Shown here: in pieces, positions 1-11,400 of the stretch
Layout of the letters: each line of letters begins with the position of its first letter
Numbering within the stretch: the stretch's first letter is position 1
Origin: Setoptus koraiensis
Taxonomy: Eukaryota; Arthropoda
Reading direction: 5' to 3'
Length of the DNA: 64,000 bases
NCBI GenBank assembly: GCA_048013815.1
Contig: CM106585.1
Location: 9,114,001-9,178,000, forward strand
The notes under the pieces: model-generated
What the model was told of the DNA's origin: nothing
Seen by the model: the letters and a program-made list of their open reading frames with translations, nothing else
Database searches by the model: none
Made by a program: the position numbers and the translations under genes

Positions 1-1065
1 GGTGGTAGTGGTGGTGGGCTCCGCTTCAGTGAAAGCCACAGAGGTGAAAATGGTGGTTGTTCCACTTCCGGTAGTGGTAGTGGTCACAGGCTGAGCAGTG
101 GTGGTGACCGCTTCAGTTGTGGTTGTAGGCCCGGGTCGAACACTAGTAACCGCTGCAGTGGTGGTTGTGTTGACGGACTCGATATCGGTGACGGACTCGA
201 TATCGGTGACCGGTTCAATGGTTGTAGTTGTGACGGGTTCCAATTCGGTGACATCCTCGTTGGCGGTGGTTGTGACAGCGGGTTCTGCAGTGCTGACAGA
301 TTCAATGGTGGTGGTAGCAACCGGTTGCACACTGGTGATTGATTCAGTGGTAGTGGTGGAAACAGGAAGCGACTCGGTGACCATTTCTATGTAGGTAATA
401 GGGACGGGTTGCGAATCGGTGGGGGCAGCCTCGGTGGTCGTAGTAGTAGTGGTAGTGGTGGCAACGGTCTGGTTATCTTGATATATGTAAGGGTTTAATA
501 AGTTAGTGATGCCGTTGTCGTCTTTATCGTTGGTGGTGTTACTATCACTAATAAATTGGTCTCCGAGGGGTGATTTCAACGCGGGCTCGCTCGAATCAGG
601 CAGAGTTCTTTTCAAATTTTGATAGGCGCTCACGACCGGCTTGCATGGACCTAAATATCTGATTTGAACTGGTCCCATAACGGAAAAATCTGGCCCTACA
701 TACATTTTCAAAACGCGTGTTTTTTCGTTTTTTACCATATCCCATTGTAACTTGAATTTTTCGGTAATACTGTCCATGAGTTGCTTTGAGCAGGTTACAT
801 TGTCATTCAATGAAGGATCAAACCATCGTGCCAATTTGTCTCTCATGGAGAATTGGCTCAATTCAACAGGATTGCCACTGTTAACGTGCGATAATATTCT
901 TTTGAGCTCATCAAAGGCCACTTGGTCATCTTTAATATCCGTCTCTATGCCGTTGAGAATAAATTCATGATTTGTTGGCACTTTGAGCTCGTAAGAGTCA
1001 CAATAGATAGTTATCGTGAATAGGATAAATGTGAACAATTTAATGATGTGTCGGGCGCTCATCAT
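1..1065 (-). CDS. Secreted Thr-rich (mucin-like) protein, 5' part; runs off the window
   Basis: An open frame of 355 codons runs without a stop from tandem ATGs (1065, 1062) to the window edge, so the 3' end is missing. Residues 1-22 form a hydrophobic signal peptide ending in IYCDS. Residues 23-200 are a folded-looking ectodomain with two cysteines (about 92 and 141) and N-glycosylation sequons NVT (89), NTT (176) and NQT (198). From about 202 onward the chain is Thr/Val/Pro/Glu repeats (TTTTT, EPVTTTT, TDIESV twice), typical of an O-glycosylated mucin-like stalk. The TDIESV duplication is an 18-bp tandem repeat near 183-218. The Cys-x49-Cys segment, with a Trp and a GPxxxxxLGPC end, loosely resembles the N-terminal NRF domain of nose-resistant-to-fluoxetine-like acyltransferases; this is a weak guess. 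No introns are visible. It is presumably secreted or on the cell surface. Confidence 0.72.
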   Translation of the reverse strand, partial: MMSARHIIKLFTFILFTITIYCDSYELKVPTNHEFILNGIETDIKDDQVAFDELKRILSHVNSGNPVELSQFSMRDKLARWFDPSLNDNVTCSKQLMDSITEKFKLQWDMVKNEKTRVLKMYVGPDFSVMGPVQIRYLGPCKPVVSAYQNLKRTLPDSSEPALKSPLGDQFISDSNTTNDKDDNGITNLLNPYIYQDNQTVATTTTTTTTTEAAPTDSQPVPITYIEMVTESLPVSTTTTESITSVQPVATTTIESVSTAEPAVTTTANEDVTELEPVTTTTIEPVTDIESVTDIESVNTTTTAAVTSVRPGPTTTTEAVTTTAQPVTTTTTGSGTTTIFTSVAFTEAEPTTTTT

Positions 1066-2460
1066 GGCAGATAATTTTAGAAAAGTCATTCATTTATTCT
1101 TTTGATCATTTAAGGGACGATGTGATTTTACAACAAGTCAAAAAGTGCACACGCTCGCGTGTCGTTGTCTCTTATATTTGAGGATTCACAAAATTAGGAA
1201 CCAGACGATTCGATATACGACAAACCGATAAATCGATAAATTGCCAAGACTTGCCTGATGCGAGCGCCGCTCGCGTCTCTCTCTTGAACTAGGCTAAAAG
1301 AAATTGGCATATTTGCTCAAGGTCTCAATATTTTACAAGTTACAACGCGACAATAACGACCACTCATAATTCATGTTGCTCGATCGATACCGACAAGACA
1401 AGTGCCAAGCGTCTGGCAAGACCGCCAGACAGAGAGACAGAGAGCGTGTTTCACACATGTGACACAAATGCAAATTGTGTCACAGTTTGTTTTATTGTTG
1501 TTGTTGTTGTTGTTTTATTTTTTTATTTTAAACTTTTGTCGCTGCTGACATTGTCGCCTATGACACGCTGTTACATGGTCTATGTATTGTGTTTTGTGTT
1601 TCTTTCTCCCTGTCCCATTGGCTCGCAACTTGTGAGTCACAATTTGAGAGTCACAAGTCAGTCAATTAATTAGTCCAGTCAAGCGTTGCTTGCCCGATTG
1701 TTTGTTTGTTTGTCCTTATGTAACATTTATCAATAATACGCCAGCACGTGGTAGCGGCAAGTTGACCGATGTTTGTTTAGCGAGTAGTTTTTTTCATTGC
1801 AACAATTTCAAGTTTGTGTTCATAGTGTGCGTGTATGATGATATGTCATGTAATGTAATTGTGATTGTTTCATCGAGTGTTTTACATACAAAGATAGCAA
1901 GTGCATTTTACATGATACAGAGACAGTTAGAGGGAGACGTATATTTATCTATATAGATTTGATAGATATTTGTAGAGACAGGGGGAAATATTTGCGAAAT
2001 ATATATTCAGAGGGAGCGAGAGAGAGAGAGAGATAAAACACACACACTGCTTATATGGGGCTGGGGTGTGCATTAAACAAACAAATGATGATAATAACAT
2101 GATCATCTCCATTTCATCTAATAATAGCCATTGCGTCCAATCAACATAATTCGTCTCTCGGCGTCAGTTGCCAGACCAGTGACGTAATGGTAGCAATAGT
2201 AATAATAATAACAATAGTCTCATCAACTGCACTGTCAATATTGTTGCAATTGTTGCGACCAACAACCAAAGGGCTAACCATACCTATAATAGCCCATCAT
2301 GTAACCGGATACAGCTGATGCAGCCACTGATGCGGCCACTGACACTGAAACTGTTCGTGACTGATTGGTATGACATTATTGCATTGCATCTCATCTAATC
2401 ATTGATTTGTGGGCTACCGGCGGCAATGGATAACTCGCGTTCGAAGAGATCACCTGTCAA
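1066..2460. other. Intergenic region between two minus-strand genes
   Basis: No supported gene. Contents are AT-rich sequence, a T-rich run with AATAAA-like signals on the minus strand near 1505-1525 that could serve as a polyadenylation site for the upstream gene, a short (GA)n tract around 2012-2032, and several trinucleotide-rich stretches near 2190-2220. Nothing else is recognised. Confidence 0.5.
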
Positions 2461-5400
2461 TTAGGGCACTTGTTCTAATTTGCTTATTGTGTCATTGTCA
2501 TTGTTTGCTGTTGTTGTTGTTGTTGTTGTTGACTGAATTGCACTGACAATTGTGAGACCATCTTTATTATTATCATCACTGTTGGTATGGTCATTAGGAT
2601 GGCGACAATGCGGACTGTTGTTGTTTGCTGATTGTTGATCGTCATCAGCGGCGAGCTTAATTGATTGATTGTTTGCTGTTGCTGTTGCTGTTGTGGTATA
2701 ATGTTGCTGCTCGCTTATTTGTTCGCGACTATTAGATTTAGATTGAATAGTGGGCGACACGCACAAAGATAATCTCTTATTTAAACTTGATTCGGCCTCT
2801 TTGATTTCATTGACAATTTGCGCATGCTCTTCCAAAAGTTTAGCAAATTCCTGCTGGCGCGTTTTGGCACTCGCCTGTCAAGCGCGCCATATTGTATTAT
2901 TATTATTATTATTATTATCGCGCAATTTATTATATTATCGTGCCATGATTATCGTCGATTATTGTGCGCAATAATAATTGCGTAATAACAACAATGGCGT
3001 TGTGACAATGGCGCCATGACGATCGCATAATAATAATAATTGCGTAACAGCAAGTGCGTGCCGTCGTATATCGCATTGTGTCGTATTGTTGCGGTCGCCA
3101 GGTAGATGAATCGTCCGGTAGATAAATCGTCAGGTGCATTTACCGGTGATTCAATGACGGTGACCATCACGATGGCGACAATTACGACGATGATGGTGGT
3201 GATGAGGGTGATATTTGATATGTGGCATACGAAGACAGGGGCAGAATAATAATTGAGATAATGAGACGAGAGAGATAATGGTAACAAGAGAGTGAGTGAG
3301 TATATTTGCTGGTTGTTTGGTGCGCGCTGGGTCAATATTAAACTGTCACATAATACTGTCAAATGTTGTCCTCGTGATCATCATCGTTTGCCCTAAACTC
3401 TGTTTGTTTAGGGCGCCAAATAAACTGACCGCGACCAGCGAAGCCAATTCATCTCAATGACAATTGGTCAGTTGTCTATTTATGATTGCCACTACTCACC
3501 ATAACTGATTCCACCCAGTTTTTGTCCTTCTCCTTTTTTATGCTGCTCATTTTACCATCTGTGGGGCACGTTGACGTTTTGAATGAGTCGATCCAGTTGA
3601 TCCAGTCGCCAAGGGCACACGGTATATTGTTACGTAATAGAACACACAGTTATTTGATTATTTAGTTATTTGCTTTTGGTGGCTCGTTTACGCTGGCCAG
3701 TTTCACTTGGTCAGTTTCGCTCGGCAGCTTCACTCGGCAGCCTCGCTCGGCAGCTTCACTCGGCAGGCTCACTTGGCTAGCTTCACTTGGGAGAGGAGGC
3801 CTCTGTTTGCTCGGCCCCATTGACTGGCCCCATTGACTGGCCCCATTGAGCGGCCCCATTGAGCGGCCCCATTGAATGGCGGGCACATGAGGCACATTTT
3901 TGGGCAGTGATTCATGCAGTGATATATATAGTGGCGATATACGGCGATTTATCCAGTGCGATGGACACTTTGTTTATATTTTGTTTGTGGCGTGACTATG
4001 GCTAAACACTGGCTGCGAGTTGGTAGCTGTAACGCGAGCGAGCACCAACAAATTGAATTGGAACAGGACACGTAGGCGGGCGCCGGTGATTATAAATAAA
4101 TCTAACTAGATCGATAAGTCCATTATCATATGACATATTTAATCTCAGATTTCATTTTGTTCATACATCATCTTGTTACTGCATTTTTGGTGCGTTGCTG
4201 TTGGGCGCTCGCTGGCCAGCGAGCCAGCGAGCCAGCGAGTCAGTGATTCACCACAATTACACCTACACCGTTGGCTGCTATAATTCGAGTCTAGTCGAGC
4301 CGAGCCAAGTCTGGCCGGCTGCATATGCGAGTCGGATCTAGTGGCGCATGAGGGATTGAGAAGGCGCCAAATTGAGGAGCTGGCCGGTATTTTTGGCACT
4401 GGGCACACTAGATGTGATTTGGATCAATTGGCACACTATATATACATGGTACAGTATTACCATGCTGGCATCGTATAGAGACACAGGGCCCATGTATAAA
4501 TAGCACACTCATTCAAATCCATTTATCCCCGTCTTACAATATAATCTCTCTATCATAATGATACCATTGAATGGGGCCCCTCTGCCGCTACTATTTGCCG
4601 CTTCCATTTGCTGGCGCCGCTGCTGCTGCTGCTGCTATATTGTGCTATTGTTACCGGCAACCGCCGGTTATAATCTAAACAATAAACAAACTCGTTCGCT
4701 CTCACATATGGGCTCTCACATTGACAAGCTCCAGCCAGCCATTGACAAATCCATAAGGCACACACACACACACACGGATATATATACATACATATTACGT
4801 AACAGTTAGCTAGTGGGCTTAGATGAATGAGAGGGGCCCCTCTCAGGTGCCTCACAACAGATGGTGCGAGGCAGCAGGCGGCTGTGTGTCGATGAAATGG
4901 AACGCGCCCGATCGCAACAACAGTTCAGTTGAATTTGATAGTTGCGATAGGCGCGCGCAAAACAAATTGACAAGGACCCAGAAATTGTATTTGTCAGACA
5001 AACAACATGTATGTGAACAATTTGGCATGATTTGGCGCCTCGTGCTCGTCATTATGTTATTAGCTGCAATCGTATGTTACCTGTGCAAAATGTCCAAAAC
5101 ACACCACTCTATTGTCGCCTGAACCTTTGCCGGCATTCGTCAACGAAACACGCTCAAATACAACACAACAATATAATGACAACAATTTATTGTTGTTGTT
5201 GTTGATGTTGTTGTTGTGATCATAACAATATCGGCTCAGTCTGTCATAGTTCACATGGGCGTCTCGCGGGGCCCCGCTCTTGTCAGCTCATCAGGATCAA
5301 TCAGTTTGAATTTGGCATTGCAGCGTGCGGGGGGCGCCCCTTTGTCGCTTTTGGGGCCAGCAAGTGCCACTGAACACAAATTGCCACTTGAGTGTGGGGC

Positions 5401-8400
5401 CCCGGCGGAAAGGGGCACAGCGTTGGCCAGTTTGAGTCTAAGAAGCGCGGCGCGCAATTTAGTCGCAGTTTGTATGCGCGCATAACATATTGTTGTTGCC
5501 GATTATTATTATGCAATATTGGCCGTATGTGAGTTGCTCCGCGAATAAGCAGCGAATAAGAAGAAGGAGAGGATAAGAAAAGAAAACTCGGCCCCTAATA
5601 TAGACAATAGCGCCAGTTTGTTTTCGCTTGGAAATCTTGCTAGCCAGTTAGCCAGCCACCACTCACGTAGTCACATGTGGATATTTTCGCAAAGGTGTCA
5701 AAAGTGTCGTTCGCTCGCTCTAAATCCATCTTCTCTCTGAGGGGGCCGGATTGTCCTTGGCGCGCCCAACGCGCGATTGGCAGTCTCATATTGCAAGGCG
5801 GGCCTCACTGGGGCCCCACTGGCAAACAAAGCCCCACTGGCTGATGGACAGCTAGGCGGCCAAACTGCCAGCCAGAGGAGATCAAATCAATCAATCATCC
5901 CGCGGCCCCTTTACTCATCCGCTAAAACTAAACACACCTTGCCCACTCACTTGCTTGCTTTCCTGCTCGCCAGCCTGCTAAGCTAGCTTGGCGCCCCAAC
6001 CTAATAATAATGGCGCGATATGACAAAAGGTTTCCCCGTTACTTGATCTCCGTCTATCATAGAGGCCGCACACTCTCTGAGAGGAGGGGGGGGGGCACTC
6101 TAATATAGTACACGATATTAAATTGCTGCAGCTGTTGTTGCCGCTATCACGGCCCCATTGAGGGCTGATTCGCCAGACAATTCGCATTGTTCAACTAAAA
6201 GCTTGTTTGTGTAGCTCAAAGTCGTTTTGAACTGTCCACCTTGACACGGTCTCCACGGTCATCAGCGTCGTCTTGCCAGCCGGATCAGAGATGCTATTTT
6301 TATAATCTATCCAACAGAATACCAGTCACGCGCCACTTGCAATTCAGCCCATTCAGCAATTATCGAATCAGCTCGAAGAGTATCGGCGAAAAACTGTGAG
6401 AATCGATACCACTTGACGCACACAATTACAACGAAAATCATCATTATTGTAATCATGAGATTGTAATCTCTGTCACCTCGGGCATTTCCGGCAAAGTAGG
6501 CTGAAAAAACATGAAAAAAGTGTAGCCACTAAACATTAAAATGACCACTTACGAGTGAACCTTCCTGACTGATACGCTCAGATCTCGATCTGACCGGGCA
6601 AAACCTATTCAGGCCAACCTCTTGAACAAGGAATTGTAAGTCCCTTCCCCTACTTTTGCCTGGTTCAGGAGATATTCTGGTTTTTCTGGTGCTGCAGATG
6701 GCGCTGCACTCTATGGAAAAATAATTACAGCACTTTTCTGTCCAATTTCGGTGTAAAATTGTGCGAAAAAGCCTATTGAAGATACCAGAAAAACCAGGAT
6801 ATTACGGGAACCAGGCAAAAGTAGGGAAAAGACCCACCATTTCTTGTTCGGGGGGGGGGGGTTGACCTGAATACGATTTGCTAGGTTGGATCGAAATCTA
6901 AGGGTATCAGTCGGGAAGGTTTGCTTGTGAAAGATTTGGCCGATCGTTCGGCATTTACCCAAAAGGAGATGTGTTTTCCTCTCCAAATGAGCAAATGAAG
7001 TTGCAAATTCGAACAACTTTTCTACTGCCTCTCATAATGAAGCGAACATAATATCTGCGATAGAATATGGACAGAATGTGTACGCTGCATTTTTTGGTGA
7101 TGCTTTTCGATGATGGGAGCTAGCTGAACTTGGTAACAGTTGAAAAAAAAGTGAAAAAAGCATTGAAAGAGGTTGAAAAAAGGATGGAAAGAGGGCGAAA
7201 AATGGTGAGAATGGGGGGAAAGGGATGTAGCGAGGCCATGCAGCGATCGCGGAGGCCTCAATCAAGGCTCGAGATCGGAGCGACCGCAAAATTGCTGAGA
7301 ATCAATTTTCACACATTAACTCGACGATCGACATGCCACGCACATCGTATCATGAGTGGCGTAGTGTCAAAAGAGGCCCATCTAAATGGAAATGTCTAGT
7401 AGATGGCACACTAGTCGGGAATAATCTCTTTCTCCGAATGGTTAAATGATGGCCTTATGAATAACAAGCAAAAGAGAGGCAAGAGATTAGCAATGCGGTG
7501 CAAGTCGCATCGATGAACGTTCTTGTTTCTGGGCCGCTGGAATCGCTCGGTTTATTTCCAGCTGACATGTCCACGTACTCGTCGACAACATGTTGTGCGA
7601 AAGAAAATTTTGTAAGAAGTTTAGTTCGTCGGGCGCGAAATGAGGTTTATCTTGTCAATGTGGATACAGAAAAAAAATAGAGATACACACGAGACACCGA
7701 ATAATGGTCTCAGCGGATTATTGTTGCTGCAAAAGTGCCAGCCGAACTCTTATACGATACACGAAATTGTGTAAGAGGATGAAAAAGGCGCAGAGAATCC
7801 CCGGAGAAAAGCAGGCGCCAGGCCCAAGGAGCAGATAAAAGAGACCAATGACAAGATCGAGATGAAATATGATATGATGACGCAATGAGGCTGCCAACTG
7901 CGATGTCGTGGTGCGTTTAGCTTATTTTTAAATAGTCGGCTGGCTGTCGTCTCATGCACACATGTAAAAAAATTAGGTCGATTGGCTGCTGCTATTGGCG
8001 TCCGACGAAAAACCAACCAAACAACCAAACTCTTTTCTTTGGCGTTCACTGGCTTATAATTGTGGGCCCCTGTATCGCCGCTAACTGGCTTGGCGCGTGA
8101 CGCTGACAAGCCGAAACAGCTCGAACAGTATGTGCAGTTAAATACGATACCGAATCAGCGAATTTATACGAATCTAGTATATCATTAGTTCAAATTGGAT
8201 CAGGCCAGAGTAGACATTTTTCACTGTGTCTTTTTGTTTGTTTCGCATCCCATTTTAGCAATAATAAACTATTCGCAATCGAGATAACTGTGCACTGTAC
8301 ATGGACTGCCGCTGGTTGCCCGACGGACAATTAACAACAGTCGAACCATCAATAGCAGCCCGCCAGTCGGCTAACTAAGCAACTGGGGTCCTTTGCAAAC

Positions 8401-11400
8401 TGCGCCTTGGATGGCGCCGGCTTAGGGATTGCGAGTCAGAGAGTTTGGAATTTGGGGCTCTAGGCGCATCAGTTATACTTGAATCATTTCAAGCATTTAA
8501 TTAGCTGCCACAGAAAAGGCAACTTGCTCTTGCTGGCCACCGGCTGCATAAAATGAACAAAAAAAGCACAGTTGGCCTTTCAATTTAAGCTTGTTGTATT
8601 AACACAATAACCGAGGAGGCAACGCCAACAACGTGACGACCAACCACAATTAATTCTAAAATTAGTCACCGGAATGTTCCGGCCAAAATGCAACGCAAAC
8701 ACACACAGCGAATGACTCGCTGCAGGCTCCAATGCTAGCAAGTAGTTATGTAATAACAATAAATGAGCAAACGTAGAGCAAAATCGAATAGAAAAAAAGA
8801 ACACTACAAAAACTAGTCGCAACTGACTTTTTGTCGCTGCCAGCCGGACCTCTCAAAGCTCCGAAATAGGCCCCATGTGGCAGTTGCTTCAGATTAGATT
8901 ATTCGGGGCATCATTGATTAAGCACGGGTGCTAATTAGCAGTTGTTGTTGTTGCTGTTTTTGTTGTTGTTACACTGTATGCTTCTGTTTATATCATCTCC
9001 TGTTTATCTGCATGATGAATTCAATTCGTTCATCCAATTCATTCGCCCGTTCCGTTTACACTTGTTTATCTCGCACACACACACACACACATCTTTTTGG
9101 GGCCCCCACAAAATGAGGCGAGGATTATAAAAGTTAACGGAAGATCTAACAGATCAATGGAACCCACTTACTGGAAATAACGAGTCATTATAGCGAGAGT
9201 GATGGCGCCAAAAGATAACAAAAGTGATAATCAACCCATTCTGGCCATTATACGCTAATATACACACTACTGGCTTGCACAACAACACCAAATGAGGCCC
9301 CATTATAAGATCGCACCCTGAGATTACGTAATGTGGCCCAACTTTTCTTGTGTCTGCTGGCTTTGTAGTGTTAATGACCGTTAATAATAATAATTAACGG
9401 TATACGTGCACTGCTTCATCGATAGTTTGAGCTTACCAAAAGCTGCACCAATGTCAGTTATCGTATGTCATGTAATTATGTATAAAATGTGAGTATGGTG
9501 ATCTCATATGGAAATTAAATTCGCCGATCGCCAACTTGTTGTTGTTCATGCTCAAATGCAGCCAATGCCTCAGCTCACCAATGATCATCTCATCAGTGAT
9601 CATAGCTCTGGGGCCAATTGACAAATTTGCCCGGACATATTGCTGTCCCGGTTTGATACGGTCTTATCCGAGGCATAATCCGAGGCTCAACAATCTTATT
9701 GCTGCCGACAAACTGTAGGCGACAGCATCCAATATTGAACAAGTTAAACAATCGCTTTTTTCCTCATCTCTTATCTTTCGTCCCGGCAAGCTGGCCTCGA
9801 ACAAAGCGAGTTCAGTCTATCACTCAGCTGGGCTCGTCATCTCATTAAATCAGCGCGCCGGCCAGATTGAGAATGCTTGCATATAATATCCAGCTAAAAC
9901 TTGCAACTCTAGCCTGGCACCTACTGTATGTAATTTGATCTTGACGCAAAAACGAATACTGCATACTATCGGTGATTTTCTGGCACATCGCTAGTTGCGA
10001 ATCGCCTAGTTTGCGAAAGCTTCACTATGTAACAAACTATCAACCAGAGGCCAATCTGACCCGATATTCTGATCGTTGTATTTCAGTGCAGGGGCAATTG
10101 TTATTCTTGTTACGCCTCAGTGACTTTGGTCGGATTTTGTCCGCTCGGACACTGTCCGATCTTCTCTAGATCAGACTCTCAGTTCGTGTAACATCACAAT
10201 TGGCAATCACTTTATGCAAATCACAAATATTACGGACCTCATCGGGCACCATTGATGGCGCCTCATTATCTAACTCGATATTGGCCAGAACCTGAAATTG
10301 ATTTCAGGAACAACGACCAGCCGCATGCGTGCGAGACCAATTTTCATCAAATTGAACCTGGGACATTCGGCTACTTTGCACTCTTGCAAACTTTTTTCTA
10401 ACTTGCAAATAATCTTGGAATTTCCAAGTTGGAATTCGTCAAGATGGAAAACATCCAAAAATCAGCTCGATCACGCCTCCAGATCCGGCCGAAATGTTTT
10501 CTCGCTCGTATGAATATTCATGCTTGACCTATGATATTGACTGACCCAAAAAGCTAACAAATCACCATGATATGCCGGACTAGAATATTTTGGAAATTTT
10601 TAAGCATTTTTCACCATTGTTGTTCGCCCTTATCGTTGGATGAGAGTTTTGTTTCGCTTTGTTGGTGCACGCAATAATGGTCCCAAAATCGCGAGCGAAG
10701 ACGGAAAAAGTGGCAAAAGAGACCCGAAACCCTACACGAAGCTGCCGAAAAACTGGACTTGAATCAAGGAAGTTGAATCGCTGAGTTTCGTGTGGAAGAA
10801 TAACGAGATTGGCTATGATCTCGCTAGGCTGACCTCGTAACGGGCCGAAATTGACTGCCCAGTTTATTCTGGCCGTTGGTTTGCTTAGGTGCTTGGTTAC
10901 GCTGAACTGGCCGGGTAAATGAGCTGGCTTGCTGTTCAGCTCGTTCGGTGCAGAAATGTTGGCGAGTATTGACGCACGAAAATTTCGCCAAAATGCACCC
11001 AAAACGAACGCAGCCGATTTGTACTTATACTGAGACAGTTTGCACGTTGCACGACTAGATCAATATCTTACCACTCAAGTGCTCTATTTGTTGCCAGCCC
11101 TTCTTTCGCCTTGGCCCTCTGTCGGGGCGCCGGGGCCTACAGTTGGCCAATGTTTACTTGGGTGCATTTCGGGGTACCGAGCGCGCCAATTGTACAATCG
11201 AGAACCGCTATACACTAGCTATGATTGGGGTACGAGGGGTTTTCCTTCTGCCTCGCTTGTATCGCAGGCGTACCCTGCCCAGTTTGCGGCAGGTACCCCG
11301 GACTAGGGTATTTTAACTGCGGGATTAAATCAGAAAATAGAGGTGGGGTGGGGGGACCCAATAGACTGCTCACTTGCAGCACTTGCACTTGCTGCACGTT

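Noticed and set aside
6711-7016. Minus-strand frame of 101 codons
   Set aside because: It starts in the fold-back arm and has no transposase-like motif.
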